Source: Bolinopsis microptera
Lineage: Eukaryota; Ctenophora; Tentaculata; Lobata; Bolinopsidae
Assembly (NCBI RefSeq): GCF_026151205.1
Contig: NC_087082.1
Coordinates: 12,807,865 to 12,867,864 of the forward strand
Reading direction: 5' to 3'
DNA: 60,000 nucleotides
Position numbers and translations under genes: made by a program. The notes below the pieces were generated by a model. The model saw only the letters and a list, made by a program, of their open reading frames with translations, was not told where the DNA came from and made no database searches. Below, one piece after another: positions 31,775-45,234 of this stretch; positions within the stretch are counted from its first letter, which is position 1; every line of letters begins with the position of its first letter.

Positions 31775-32689
31775 CTATCCCTATCAGATGTTAAAGTTCT
31801 CAATTAAATCAATGTTTATCACAAAATGCGATCGAAACAGCTGCTGCTGAACTTGTATTATTCATCTGAAGTTGCTGATCTGAAATTGAAAAGATGGGGG
31901 ATAATAGATAAATCGGACTTTTTGAACCATAACTAGTTTCAATTCAGCAGACAATAACGTAAGCATACTTCTGGACGTGAATGAAAGAAACTTTAAGCAT
32001 TTTATGACTGATATACCAAAAGGAACACCAAAATTTGACCCGGGGGTTAAATATGGGGGGTAAAAATATGGACTGTTATAAATATGGTTCTTTGGCCCGA
32101 AAAGGACCAAATTATACCCCCTATAATATTACCGACTAAGGTAGTTACTTTTAGGCCACCCTGTACTAGGCAAAATCTTTATTCACAACATTGTTTGTTG
32201 TTACTGCGAGCTCTACAAGATATGAAATGCTGTGCTCCAAAAACGTGAATAAGTTCCGCACGTTTTCTAGATCTCATTGGCCCTAGGACAGACAATTCAA
32301 AAACCTTCACTTGGATCCTAAGCCAATCCCTTATATACTCAAACATTTACTAATTGCTAATTAAACCTGCACCCTAACTGCAGCTAACGATAAATTTCAC
32401 GTACTTTTTGGTATGGTCATGTCACGTGATCAAAACACTTTATCGCAGATAGATTTCCAGGGAAGCATTTCAAACCTATAATACGCATGGGGCGATTCGG
32501 AATCAGGGTTCACAAATATTTCTATCTAATTAGTTGATTACAACTGCCTGGATCCTTTCACCAAGTACTTGTGCCAATAAAATGAAATGAAATAATGTGC
32601 TTATATCCCGCCCATATGGTTAGCAGCCGGCACAAGTGCCAGCTACTAAACATGTCAGAGCAGCTCTAAAGGGTGAGCGAAAAAGACAT

Positions 32690-33150
32690 CTTATATAATA
32701 CTATAATAGCATCTATTAAAATCGTCCTTTGCCTTCTGTTTCATCTCCAATACGAGCAGATGGTGTCTGGCTTGCTCTTCAGGTGACCGATCCGGAGAAA
32801 TGAAAACAGTTTTGTGGTGCTGACTCAGTCTCAGGTCCTTCGATTTCAGTAATATCTTTAAACCAAAGATGACAAGATTCCTACTGCGGTCCTCTTTCGA
32901 TACAGCACTCTGAACAACCTTTTTTAAGCTCTGTTCTGTCAGTGTAGTTTCCGGTGAGACTTTTAAAACAGCTTGACTGTATGACCTGATCTCAGCTTGT
33001 ACAGTTTCTTGAACGACAGATTAGGGCTTAGGCGGTGGTCTGAACAGATTCCAACTGCTTTGATTTGCCTTCGAGAAGTTCACTCTGCAGCTTGACAACC
33101 AAATTCTGTGACCGAATAAGATTGCTCAACTCCTCAATATCTGTCGTTAT
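32690..33150 (-). pseudogene. Second ORF1-like pseudogene, internally deleted
   Basis: On the minus strand the frames give NLVVKLQSELLEGKSKQLES, then SKEDRSRNLVIFGL, and after a deletion TVFISPDRSPEEQARHH and LLVLEMKQKAKDD. These match the ORF1-like gene at 29.8-30.6 kb segment by segment. Stops and the missing middle mark it as dead. Confidence 0.65.
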
Positions 33151-33642
33151 ACTCACAGCTTCTTGACCAAATTGGTTCGTGTTACTGTACACAGTACACA
33201 CTGTACATCAACTGTGACATAACTTTCTTAAGCGGTTTTTCAATTTTTTTTTCTGCTGAAAACTCTGACTCATCACAGGTTGAGGCTTCTTCACGTTTTG
33301 TAGGGGGGGGTGCCACTGTCTATTTTATCCCTGCACAAAAAAAACTGAAAAAAGACAAAGACAAAAGGGACAAAATGGACAAGAGGGACAAAAGGGACAA
33401 AAGGGACAAAAAAGATAATAGGGACAAAAAAGACAAAAAAGACAAAAAAAGGCGGGGACAAAATGGACAAAATGGACAAAAAGGACAGAGACAAACGAGA
33501 CAAATTGACAGGGACAAATTGGACAGTAAAGAGAAGTCGCTGATTTCCGATAGGGTACAGGGTGTCGATTCTTTATGCTTCCTGTGTCTGAGGAAGCGTT
33601 CCTTCTTGTTCCACAGTTGTTTACATTTAGCTTCTTTTTCAG

Positions 33643-33733
33643 TTACTGGGCCGCGCTCAGCCTGTCATTCCGCCAAATCTTTATTCTTCATTCATAATGT
33701 TTATGAACATAATAGCCTGGGGTCCCCTGGTAA
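33643..33733 (+). mobile_element. Family D element, 9-bp target duplication CTTTTTCAG
   Basis: The 91-bp copy runs TTACTGGGCCGCGCTCAGCC to GGGTCCCCTGGTAA, flanked by CTTTTTCAG. A second, partial D element starts immediately after the right duplication at 33,743. Confidence 0.9.
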
Positions 33734-33742
33734 CTTTTTCAG

Positions 33743-33935
33743 TTACTGGGCGCGGGCTGCGCTCAGCCTGTCATTCCGCCGAATCTTTATTCGGGCTGAG
33801 TGAATTACGACCTCCATCGCCCTGAAAAAAAGTGCGAATGTTCATTGGATGTTGCAGCGCACGTGACTCGCATTCACGTGATCGTTCAGAACCAATTACA
33901 GCCGCGCAAAAGATCACGTGCACGCCAACTACTTG
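33743..33935 (+). mobile_element. Partial family D element fused to an unclassified repeat
   Basis: It begins TTACTGGGCGCGGGCTGCGC, keeps CAGCCTGTCATTCCGCC, then changes to the sequence also found in reverse at 22,230-22,080 and 21,712-21,682. Confidence 0.7.
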
Positions 33936-33936
33936 A

Positions 33937-34049
33937 AGCGCGATGCTTTACTGTGCCGCGCCGCGCACTTAATGAGGCTTCTCACAGGCTAGATCGGCGA
34001 GATGCGCTACTGTGCCGCGTCGAGCTGCCATGAATTGACATCGTCAATA
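33937..34049 (-). mobile_element. Family E element
   Basis: CTTGAAGCGCGATGCTTTAC to GAATTGACATCGTCAATATT matches the 20,976-21,095 copy closely. I see no target duplication. Confidence 0.75.
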
Positions 34050-34671
34050 TTAAATCATGTTGGTAACACTTTAATCTGTGTATCATGTTGATCCTCCTAT
34101 TGATTGACAATCATTGTATTAATGACATTCTCACTTTTCAGAACTAAGTGCCTTGCTCTATCCAGAGCCCTTGCAATTGCAGTAGCGCGCGCCCGCCTCA
34201 CGGCATTAAACAAGCGCGCCCGAAGTGGCGCAAAAGCACATGGTAAGGTGAACTAAGTGCCTAATATAATTAAGATATAACATCTAAACAGTTTTATTCC
34301 TGTTCCATATGATCGAGGATAGTCAAAGCTACAAAACCTAACGAAGTTTAGCTCAATCTAGTACTGCGCGTTCGAGATATGAGGTTAAATATTCCAAAAA
34401 TAGGGATTTTCTGGTGTGACATTTGCTATATCCAGAGCCCTTGCACCCTTGTGAAACAAGCGCGCCCGAAGTGGCGCGAAAGCACATGGTTAGGTGAAGT
34501 GTGACATCATTGTAAATTTTTTGGAGTATAACCTCAATATCTCACAAACTATACATTTGTGGTCTTTCTGAGTTACACTATCTGTTTTCTCTGGCAATTT
34601 CGGTTCAGATTCAATTAAGTTTAAAACAAAATCTCAGTATTTGTGAAAGGACTGAGGATATCATGTTTGTA

Positions 34672-34690
34672 AACGCGCGCGCGCGCGCAT
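34672..34690. repeat. CG dinucleotide run
   Basis: An alternating CGCGCG run of about 17 bases lies in otherwise AT-rich DNA, with Z-DNA-forming potential. Confidence 0.8.
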
Positions 34691-36099
34691 GGCCCAGACT
34701 ATAGCAATGGACATTGGACAAGAGGATTAAAGTACTTTCATACACACCAGCATGCTCTTTGATGGCTTAAAATGAAGATCCACCATAAGTTAAGTCACCA
34801 CCTCCCTGTACTGTATTGTGATCAGCATGAGTTTAATCAAAGTAATGTGTATCACTCGCTTCACTCCGAAATTAAAGTATATAATTCTACAACTGACAAC
34901 GCCAAGCTAGTAATTGAGTTTTATGAAAGCACTCTGGCCAGGCCAGATTACATGGAATTGGAAGTCAGTGGATTCTTTTTACCTAATTTTACCTCATCCC
35001 ATTAAGGAACGCGCGCTGGGTAAGAAAAAACCTAGCCAGAGTGGAAGTCGGCGCCCTCATTAAATTTTTGGAGAAAATCGCTCGCCAAAATTTTTTGGAC
35101 CAGGACGATGTCCTAGCCTGGCAGGATTTCATCCTTCAAGGCACATCGCGTTCACCTAGCTAACCAAGCTAACTTGTTCCACAAGTCATTTCCGCCTCCG
35201 GCGGTCGCGCGCTACTGCAAGCGAGCAGGCTATAGTTAGAGCAACACAGATCGCGTCACAAATCATATATTTATCAACATCTTGACTAGCTACGCGGTCC
35301 TTTTCCGCATGCGCTCGCGCTTTGCTCAAGTTGCGCTTTGCTCAAGTTACGCTCGCGTTAACTGCGCTAACGACCGAAATTTTCCCAATATGCAATAATT
35401 ATTTTGCTCATGCTTCTAAAATGCTGTGATAATTAATAATATATCGTGACATGTAATTGTAAGATAAAAAACCTCGCGCGCGCGGCGCTTACATCTGCAC
35501 CTGAGAATCTCTCAGCAATGTGTGGCTGTCTGCGCGGCAGGCTGTGTATTGAGTATATAGCTGAATTTAGATTTATATTTATTCATTTGGTGTTTTGTGG
35601 TAAATACAAATTTTCTTTTACTAAATTTTGTTTTACTCTACATTTGAGCTTGTCTAATTTTTTGTCTCATTTGTCCAAAATTTGTGTCCCTTTTGTCCCT
35701 TTTGTCCTTAGTATTGTCCATTTTGTCCCCAAAACACTGTCCTTCACAAAAAAATGTAAAAAAAGACAAAGACAAAATGGACAAAATGGACAGTGGCACC
35801 CCCCCTTTGTAATCCAAGTATTAAAGTCCTGATGCGCTTCAGTCAAATATATAGAGCGACAAACGTTCTAATAATTCCATATCGTCCATGATGTACTTAA
35901 CTTGTATTACAAGGCTAAAATTATTTGTTAAATAGTAGTGTTGAAAGTATTAAAATTAAGAGTGGTAGTGGGTCAACTCATACATAATTTGTTAACCAGC
36001 TGAAAATGTACTACCAGTAGGAAATTTTCACGATTTTCACTCACACTGATTTCACTTATTGGTCACTGGTTAAAAATAATATGAGACTCAACTAATCCA

Positions 36100-39000
36100 T
36101 CCAACTAGGTATCGTTGGTATCAAAAAGACAGCAGGGTATGGACCTCCTAGAGTTTGTTTCCATGTAAGTAGAGAACATAATATAATTATTTATATTAAT
36201 TACTTTTATTCGTATTCTTATTATTTGCTGGTGTTACAATACTAATTGTTATCAAACTTTCCATATCAGCTGGATACCATCTTACGATCAGGCATAACGT
36301 ATTGAATCATTTAATTTCATGGCAGATTATCAATAAAATGAAAAGCTCTGCTGGCAAGTCGAGGTCGTTCCAACGAACTAAAGTGAACCATGAGACAAGT
36401 GGTAAAATGCAGAAACATCGGTCACGTGACAAGATTTCCAGAGCTGTGAAAAGATTCGGTAAACATTTATCTAACATAAACTTTTCATGAACGTTCATTA
36501 TTCATAACGCTTCATAAGCGTGTTCATAATCTTGAAATTATGACTTTGGCGAAATATCAACTCGAGTGGATAGGACTCATTATTGAAAATAAGTGGCAAA
36601 CTTACACGTTAATAGTTAGACAAACACTTCTTGATCAGTTCTAACCAAACAGTATCCATGACTGTAATGGATACAGTATCCATGACTATATTGGAGTATG
36701 GACTGTTGTTAATGGATAAAGTATAAACACTGTGTTTTTGTTAATGTCTCACATCATATGAAGCGTTATAATATAATAATACCTTGGCTATTGAGTGCTG
36801 AGCGCGATAATTCCCGACAGCTTGCTGGAGGGAACGCGCGGGCACGAAATTGCCAAGGTGTTATGTATTATAATATTTTCCGGTTCCGAATTGGAAGGGG
36901 TGTAATCCGATACGTGCGCATGATACAATATAGTGTCTAATATATAGAACGCCAGTGTTATTTGTTTTACAACTTGCCGCCAGCCAGTCTGAGGTCTATG
37001 CTGATAATACCTTGGCTTCCTTTGCGGGATATATCGGCAAATTATCAGCTCTCAGTGTCCGAGACTTTTAGTGGATATAATTCCCGGAAGGTATTATAAG
37101 GTGAAAGTTATCAAGTTTATTATTTAGACATTAACAATAGATTATTTATATTTTTGTCCTACAATATGCACCTTTTCAGTTCTCAGCGACAAAGATAAAA
37201 ACGCTCAGTTAGGGTAAGTTTTTATGTATGATATATATGTATTTATTGTATATATATTATATAGATATGTTGAAATATTATATATAGCTATGTTATGTTG
37301 CTATATATAGCTATGGTAATATCGATATTGCAGTTAAACTTACATTGCAAGGTACCTTCCGGCGAGAGCAGATAGAATCAGATATCAAGGGAAGTATCAA
37401 ATTGAGGTTTTAAATGTACAGGAACTCAAATTAAAAAATTAGAGCATTATCTACTCAGATAACCAAGATATTTAGCATATTGTGTTTGTTCATTGCATGG
37501 GTATGTTTGTTCATTGCATAGGGATCAGGAGATTGGGTATGGTGCTGGAGGGCGTCGGGCGAAAGGTGTCGTATCACATGATTGAGTGTTTAACTCAATC
37601 AAAATGCCCTACAAAATGAACAGAATGACGGATAACATCGTTATTTCAAACTTATACCTAAATTTTATTGTTACCTAAAATAGTTTAAATTGCACGGTCC
37701 ACTTTTATTGTATTTTTATAATTTCGTAGGCTTCAAAATAAATCAACCGTTACGTATTTCAGAGATGATGAGGAGGAGGTGTGTCATGAAAACAACTCTC
37801 AATCAACTGAAATTGGTGAATTTTTAGCTTTAAAACTTGCAGATTCAATATTCACCTTTTTTATGGCGATTGACCAGCTTCCAGCAGTGACTCATTGCCT
37901 ACCCGTTATATTATTAGGCATTATTATTAGGCATTATCGACAACCCCCTGATAAAATCAGCATATTACGTGTAGTAGTTTCAAGTTAAAAGAAAACATTT
38001 CAGATTCCGGAAACGATATAGAGACTCAAAAATCGACAGAAACTAAACCGAAGAAAAATATGAAGAAGCGTGCATCGGTTGCTATTCTCGTTGGCAAGTT
38101 TGAGGTAAGCAAAGCGTTCTGTCTGTGTTCAGATACAACGCATTACGTTGTGTCTTGGTTATTAGCAATGTTTGACTGATCATTATTCCAGCACAGTGGT
38201 TTCTTAATCCTGTAACCTAATAACGTTCAGTAATCTTGTCACCACTTTGTTATTCTACATTTCTAAATTTAATGTCTGTTAGAGCGAGGTTCGAGCAGTG
38301 AGGTCTAAAGTGTCCAGAGTAAAACTCCTGAACCGAGCCAGTCTGGACTGTGGTGCTGACTCTCAAAAGGTAAGTTGCAGTTTAACAAAATCATTAAAAT
38401 GTTCTGAATGTTGCCACGTGAACATTATCAAACGAAACAGCACCAGGATCCAAGAGTCTGATCTGGATTGTTTTGGTAAGCACTGAAAATTGGTCGTCAA
38501 CATGTTCAATATGGTAACCACCCAGGTGCAGTTAGCAAGTGTATCCCTACCTCCTGCTCCTGTGCTACACAGAGCAACCCACTCCACTTCCTCTACTGAA
38601 CCAGAAGACAGAGAGGTGGAGTTCATCTTCTCTTCATCCGGATATAATCAGGTGTCACTTCAAATACTTGGGATTTGTTTGTTATTACTAATGTTTGGGA
38701 TTATCAATGTTGTTGTAATTATCAAACTAAAGTTCGTCAAACCATTTCTAGAATCTTTAAATTGGATGTTAGACTTGATACAATTCAGAATAATTCGTCA
38801 TTCGTGTTCTGCTATTGAGTAACATTTGAGTGAACGTTCTACGATTAATCTCGATTACTCTATTTTCCCAACCATCTACCCATAAGTAATTCTATGCCGT
38901 TTCAATCAGTAAATTTTACTAGGCTCCCGTAAGTGTGTATTGTATATCCAATTACCTTCTCCTGTGCCCCATTTTGTCGCATAAATGGTTCAATTGTCCA

Positions 39001-41903
39001 ATATACCCCTATCCGATTCCTCATTCCAGATTCCAACTTTAGCGATTTTACCTCGTTGTCATTTCGATATTGAGTTAGATGTCTTGGTACTGACTAGTGA
39101 TCACCACTAACCCAATCATTAATAAGGCACTAGTAGACGATGTATTTAGTAAATTATCCGTCAGAAGCTCTCACTAAACATCGTTTTTGGATAAATAATT
39201 TTAGATAACATTAATCTGGAAAGTGATACACTATTATTGTGACACGTGACCAATTGGCTTGCTGTATCCGCCCATCTAACCTCAGAATCACTGTAACATA
39301 CTGTATGAGTATCAGAGTTATTATAGACGTAGCTGTTGGTGATTTACAGAGAAAGTTCAGATAATCGATCCTGAAATCATGCTTTAAATTGGATTGGTTT
39401 CTTAGCAACTGCTAAGGTTAATATAATTTCATATCTAATTTCTTCTGGTGTCCGGGACTAACATCTCTAGAATGTAGTTTTAAACGACGTTTTAAGGGCC
39501 CAACATCTGTCTTGGGAGTAGAGTTGTTCGCTTCCCTTATCTTCTCCACTTCTTGTACAATATGATCATGATCATGTCTCCAATTGTATCTTCCCTGCTT
39601 CAAGAACAAAGGACAGCATGTAAGGATATAGTCCACACAGGGGACAGTTGCTGGACGAGTTGTAGCTCCACAACTTGAGGTTGTTAGGGGTGCTTGCAAC
39701 GTCATGAATGGCGTTGAGGTGAAACTTCGTGAGCTCAGGACTCAGATTGAACAGCACGCTCTGCCAACCTGTGAAGATATGGAGACCAAACTTTGTGCTT
39801 CAGATGTGTTATGATTCTACAAGTTTTTGTGCAAAATCTTTTGATTACTTGACATATATTAATAATGAGAATTAATTTGAGAAGATGTGGAATTAGGGTT
39901 CAAGCATTTATAACTATTATCTATTCGGAATTTTCGTGTGTTTCAGTGTTTGATATAATGAAATAATTATGTATAACATAAATTTAATATTATATTACAT
40001 CAGGGGTCTGACGAAGAGCTGTTGTTTGTACCACGAGGTTTTAACTCAAACCGGCTTTTGAGACGCAAGAAAGCTCAACGGCGAAAGGACTTTGTAAGTT
40101 CTATTACTTTCTTGTGCAGTTGTAATCACTAGTTTCATAGGTAGTTCTGTGTCTGGTTCCTACTCTCAGAGTGTCCTGTTTAATCATGACATTCTTAAAA
40201 CAGGACGCGTACTATAACCCAAAGTATCGTCAGCAACTCTCGAGTTTAAGATATTAAAGGAGCTGTTAGAACTTTAGAATACACGAAAACATGAACAATT
40301 TCAGAGGGGCTGGACAAAGTCAGAGAACGGTTCACCAAACATGCCAAGGTCGCTTCCAATTTCAATTTATTCGTGTTTGGATGATGTTTTATATTAATGC
40401 CATACAAATTCCGTAGCTTTTCATCTAGATGTGAAACAAATTCTTCATATTATGGAGCTTATAGGGTGTGGACTAGCTAAACCTTAATAAATTTTATAAC
40501 AGATTTGGACTGTTGTAATTAGTTTCGCCTAAACCTGATTTGTATGTAAAACCTTTTCATCCTTGCATTCAGTCTTGCTTAGAATCTAATCATGCTCAAA
40601 TCTAAATTATAAGCATATGCCATATTGGAAATTGCTAAAATGATTGATCTCGTTCCAGGGTGGGCATTTTTATATTCACGCGCTCACGACAAAGGATTAT
40701 TTTGTGTGATTAAGGCGCCAACTTGTGGTTGCTCGCGGGCCGCGCACACATGTTTTCTACTTCTAGTTTTTGGCGAAACTAAAACTTTGTTTAAACTTTG
40801 TTAAATAAATAAATAAAGGCATTCAGTAACGATGTGATAAAACTACTTCTAGTTTTTGGCGAAACTAAAACTTTGTTTAAACTTTGATAAATAAAAGCAT
40901 TCAGTAACGATGTGATAAAACTCAGATCGGTTCCAGATGTAATCTCTCCCTCAAAGCCCTCCCCGGATATGACGGTTTGAATATATATGTTTCTCTTGAA
41001 AGTTTTCACGGGCACCCTAAGATTTCTAATGTATTCTTTTATTGATAAAATCACAGAACTTCTATTTAATCCCACTGAAAAGTTAAAATCACAGGAGAAT
41101 AGCCCAGTATGTTACCAAAGGCGAAACATAAGCTCAAAGCAGGTGACATCACGTCCATTCTGAAAATAGAAAATCTTGTGATAATAGGAGCAGTGAGAAT
41201 ATAGCTGATCAAGGATCCGAGGTATGTTTGACGATAAATAATGTTTGATGATAAAGATGAAAACTGGAAACTGATGAGTTATCCAGTTGGGATTTGGTTG
41301 GAGGCCATATTGGTTTGATTAAATTCCGAGTAATTGTATGCTAAACTTTCCCTCTGGGTTTTCAAAGGTCCAATTTAATGGTGAAATGCCTACCCATCTC
41401 AGAGATTTGTTTGTTAGGTTGAAGTTAAGAAGATAAGCTGTGAAATAACAGTTCAAGAGCCCACTCGTCGTAGACTCCCAGAGAGACAAAGATCACAGGT
41501 CAGCATTTGTTGTGATGTGTCGTTGATTATTTTTCATTAAACTTAAACTTTACATCTTTCACTCTTAATAAACAAAATTTCAAATGCAACTTTTTGAAAC
41601 TGGTATTCCGTATTTGGTTGATTTAGTTAACGTAACTTGCAGAATGTACAGAGATTTATTTGATATTAAGTAAAATAACTGTTTTTAAGTATGTATTTCA
41701 ATACAGTTCATTTTTCTTAGAGTGAACGGGGCCACAGATTGGACAACTCTATCGTTCAGAAAATAAAGCTATCGTCTACTTCAGTAAGTGAAGAAACTTT
41801 AGAAACCATGTTATTTCGTCCTGTTATTTCGGAGGGATGTAATAGTGATGAGAATCTTGAACAAGTTGATGAAAGAGTCATTTTGAGCTTCGAAAATAAC
41901 TAA
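36100..41903 (+). CDS. Unrecognised multi-exon gene, basic and acidic protein
   Basis: I read coding exons 36,338-36,458, 37,180-37,213, 37,763-37,815, 38,004-38,104, 38,283-38,369, 38,526-38,651, 40,004-40,093, 41,418-41,498 and 41,721-41,903 (stop TAA). All have GT-AG borders, and phases agree for the first five and the last four. A likely 5' UTR intron ends at 36,270. The exons between (near 38,441-38,475, 40,305-40,348 and 41,095-41,142) look spliced, but their phases do not fit my reading. The protein starts MKSSAGKSRS, has a lysine-rich segment (KPKKNMKKRASVAIL) and an arginine-rich one (PTRRRLPERQRSQ). No domain was recognised. A nuclear role is only a guess from composition. An LTR-less retroelement remnant sits in an intron. 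Confidence 0.55.
36771..37101. repeat. Pair of small inverted-repeat units with ATAATACCTT ends
   Basis: At 36,771-36,870 and 37,004-37,101, ATAATACCTTGGC-like left ends face GCCAAGGTGTTAT and GGAAGGTATTAT right ends. They lie in an intron of the unknown gene and are probably small MITEs. Confidence 0.4.
39418..39790 (-). pseudogene. Reverse transcriptase C-terminal remnant (non-LTR)
   Basis: On the minus strand, frames alternate between FNLSPELTKFHLNAIHDVAS, then NNLKLWSYNSSSNCPLCG, and later KQGRYNWRHDHDHIVQEVEK. The CPLCG plus GRYNWRHD pattern is the zinc-knuckle and C-terminal end of LINE reverse transcriptases. At least two frameshifts break it. It lies in an intron and is antisense to the unknown gene. 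Confidence 0.6.
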
Positions 41904-42159
41904 AAACGATCAATTTAATTGTGATATCGTTATAAAAATCGTTACAAAAATTAGTCGTTGCATCCGTTTATCACTCCGATTAAATATTTACCGAGCTGGT
42001 AAATTTGGTGAATCCCAGCTTATACTGCTATATATCTGAAACCGACATTAGTCAGAATAAATGGCTACTCGAAGATGCTTACCATTAAAACAAATGATAT
42101 TCCAAATTAAAATTCTATCATTGAACTTATATCTGATTGCCACTGTGAGCTCAATGTCT

Positions 42160-43244
42160 TCAGTCATCAGTGTGGATGTACTCAGTCGCAATAGTCTTCA
42201 TTGAGTCAAACAACACCTGGTTACTCTTCAAATGTGGAGTGAAGCAGCTTGCATGACCAGCCCCTGGAATCACAACAAATTCCAGTAGCCTGCCAGCTCT
42301 GCGCAGTCTGTGAGCCAGCCTGGTGGCTTCTGTGATAGACTGGTCAAACTCACGCTCCATTATTATTGTCGGAGGGAACTTCTCCAGCAGCTCATCGCTC
42401 GCTTTGCCAGGGAACAGATGCGGGCTTGACTTCTGTTCTTCATAATTAGCGGCGATGAGATCTTTCCACACTTTCATCATAGTTCCCGCTGAATTACGTT
42501 CCTCCTTCGTCATGGCGAGGGGGTCAGAGAAACAGTAATCGTCTACCATCGGTAAACCAGGTATAGCCAGTTTGACTAAATGACTTTCATTATTCTGAGC
42601 TAGCATCACCATAGAACCAAGACAGATATAGCCTCCACCGATGTCTCCTGCGATAATAATCTTATCTGGATCCACCCCAGACGTTTAGCATTCTTGCTTA
42701 TATATTTTATGGCTTCGTAAAAATCCTTGACGTTATTTGGGCACCGAGTTTCTGGAGCAATACGATAATCAACATTGAACACAACAACTTTAAATTCCAC
42801 AGCATAATGCCGCAAAAGGGTGCCAAAATCGGCAGCGGACATCGCCACCCCAGCTCCTGCGTGAGCGTAGATATAAGCGCAGTTATTCGTGTTTCCCTGG
42901 AGATTTTTGGGGGTATAAACTTTGATTGGCAAGTCAAAATCTCCATCGTGTGAAGTTGGAATTTCTAATGAGGTGGTAATGGTTTGCTCAACACTATTTT
43001 TAAACTTAGGGCTGGCTTTGAGGGCTTCTGCGTAGGGAGCACATCCTGCTCGGAACATAGCCACAAATTCCTTGTTAGACTTATCATCGTTCTTTACTTG
43101 TAGTTCAGTAAACCGTTCAACCATTCGCTTGACTTCTGGTGACTCGAAAGCGAGTTTTTCCGCATCAGTCATCGCTTTGAAATCTTCATCAAGTTTGCCA
43201 GTCAATTTGAAGTGAAAGAGATTTTTCGACACCACCCTTGACAT
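42160..43244 (-). CDS. Carboxylesterase/HSL-type alpha/beta hydrolase with a frameshift and altered nucleophile
   Basis: The first part begins MSRVVSKNLFHF (ATG at 43,244) and contains YAHAGAGVAMS, matching the HGGG oxyanion motif, and VDYRIAPE, a hallmark of the hormone-sensitive-lipase/arylacetamide-deacetylase family. A one-base shift at about 42,671 in GGGG leads into VDPDKIIIAGDIGGG, where the family has GDSAGG. The nucleophile Ser is Ile here (codon ATC; AGC would be Ser). Asp in EFDQS and His in PGAGHASCF remain. The usual length of about 360 residues is restored if the shift is ignored. It may be a pseudogene, an inactive paralog, or may contain sequence errors. Family hydrolases act on lipid or xenobiotic esters. 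Confidence 0.7.
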
Positions 43245-43344
43245 TTTACCTATAAAGCTTTGATTGAAGATAACACATGCAAGAATTTTAATCGATAAAA
43301 CAAAAATAGTCAAGCTGTCAACAAAAAGTTTGAAGATCAATTAA

Positions 43345-45234
43345 ACTAGATAAGAGTTCGGGAACCAAATCAAACGTGAAATAATAAAGTCTTTATGAAG
43401 ACTTTATAAAGTATAAATTCTTCTGAGTTCAAAGTGAATAAAAATAATCGTTTGAAAGAGATCGTCATAAAACAAAATTTAACTTCAAGAGCAAACTGCT
43501 CAGTGTGCAGAAAGAAAAGCAGCATCAATACAATCAATACAATCAGTATACACTTACAGAATTACAGACCTGAACATCATGCACATTTAAGCTAAAGCAC
43601 TGAACAATGAATATGCACGTTGTGAAACTTCTGCAGTATTGACGATGAAATTCGGCTGCGAATGGAATGTTTACTAATACGTATTATTATTATGAAATAA
43701 AGTTATGTAAAGTTATAGTTATACAATATGCAGGGGTGGGGGGGGGGGGGGCAAAAGTCAGACGTTGGTGCGTATTTCTCAGTCACTGGATGCCCGATTG
43801 AAATAATTCTCTGCGTTCTCCACAGTATCGTATCTTGATAGCTTAGGATTTGTATCTCCCAGTTCCACCGCAGTAAATATTCACCTGATAATGACAAGAA
43901 AGGTGGTGTGAGTGGAAATGTCCTCGATACGGCAAATAAAAGAAAAATAAGTTAACCACGAAAATATGAGGCGCGAAAATTCAGTAAAAAAATTAAATTG
44001 AAAAAGAATAACCGAGATATTACATATAATTTCGTCAGGAGGGAATGTCAACAACAGAAAGATTCAAATGTGGATACATACCACATCTGTGAAACAAAAA
44101 AAACAGACTCGTGAGCTGGGAATCTATAGCAAAAGCAGATAATCGTGTAGTCGCCAAATATATTTCCTGTAGTAGCTGACCTCGTTTAAAATTTAGTATT
44201 GAGTAGTTTTAAAACATGAGAGATCACATCATATTCTGGCGTCAGTGGTAATTTCGCTTTGTAATATGAACCAGATAAGATCATTTTTGTTCTATTAATT
44301 TAAAAAAAAGTAATGTAATAGTAAAGAAGACAGTTTTATAACTTAGCTTTAATTAAATCCATTCCAATCAAGGTTAATACTATGAGTCGATGCCTGAAGT
44401 TAATCAGTTCAGTAAAGAATGAGAAGTAAACACAATTGTTTAAACCTTTTCTGATCAAAAGATAATAAATGGCTTTACTTAGACATATTATAAGACATTT
44501 AAGATTCGTATCGATTTAAAACAGACGTCATAATCTGCAGACTAGGTCCTTTCCTCTTAATACCTCATCAAATTCAGACAAAAAAGTGTTCATCATTAAA
44601 TTTACAGTCCTACAGGTGGGGATTTCCGACAAACTCAACAAATCTACATAATCATATGAAACACTAAGATTGGACGCTCTTATAATCACTGATTCAACCA
44701 GCAAGTTTTGTTGCTTTCCTGGGCCATTTTATACCGTCCCATAGTGTTTACAGCTTGCTACGCACTTTAACGAAAACAGCTCCTCTGGAATAATACCACC
44801 GAATTAGGCAGTCGTGCACATCGGCGTTCACAAACCCGATAACAAAATCTTAAGTTTTCGGCTGATTGTTCAAATTCTGCCGTTTGTTCGGATATGATTG
44901 ATTGGCGACCAGCTTTGCTTACTGGCCAATGTTTATTGTTTACTTTAAATATAATATATTATTATAGATACAAATTGATGTAAAAAAGTAGCACAAAATA
45001 CTTAGTAACTCCTAACCTCTATATGACTGATAAATGATAAATGTGATATTAATCAGGCAGTATATTAAAAGATAGAACATAACTTATTATAAACACTGTC
45101 ACAAAGATGAATTCCAACAATATGTGCAAGTTAGAAATTAACTATGCTAAATAGGCTCTCGAAAACTGTTTAGTCCTGTATGATCACTTAAAAAATCAAA
45201 AAAATGTACATTAAAAACATGTTGCAAACACTCA
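43345..45234. other. Gene-less intergenic stretch
   Basis: No gene signal was found. A G14 run at 43,738-43,751 could form a G-quadruplex on the plus strand. Confidence 0.5.

Larger units (their letters stand above)
31064..33302. other. Repeat-rich interval without intact genes
   Basis: It holds the tandem tRNA-like unit, the repeat shared with 26.15-26.26 kb (32,040-32,142, ending CCGACTAAGGTAG) and the minus-strand ORF1-like pseudogene. A short stretch at 32,380-32,520 resembles 14,525-14,760 (GTCATGTCACGTGATCAA, GGGG.GATTCGGAATCAG). No other coding signal was found. Confidence 0.5.
33303..35805. mobile_element. Element H, 2.5 kb, GGGGGGGTGCCACTGTC ends, target duplication TTTGTA
   Basis: The left end GGGGGGGTGCCACTGTCTAT and the right end complement (GACAGTGGCACCCCCCC) form the inverted repeat. 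It continues into purine-rich GGGACAAAATGGACAAA repeats on the left (33,345-33,530) and their complement on the right (35,655-35,745). TTTGTA flanks it at 33,297-33,302 and 35,806-35,811. It carries older insertions of families D and E and paired CCAGAGCCCTTGCA / CAAGCGCGCCCGAAGTGGCG segments near 34,155-34,260 and 34,430-34,500. No coding gene was seen. Confidence 0.75.

Noticed and set aside
33375-33803. A 142-residue lysine/aspartate-rich frame (DKRDKRDKRDKKD)
   Set aside because: It translates the GGGACAAAA purine-rich subrepeats of element H and then runs into a family D element.
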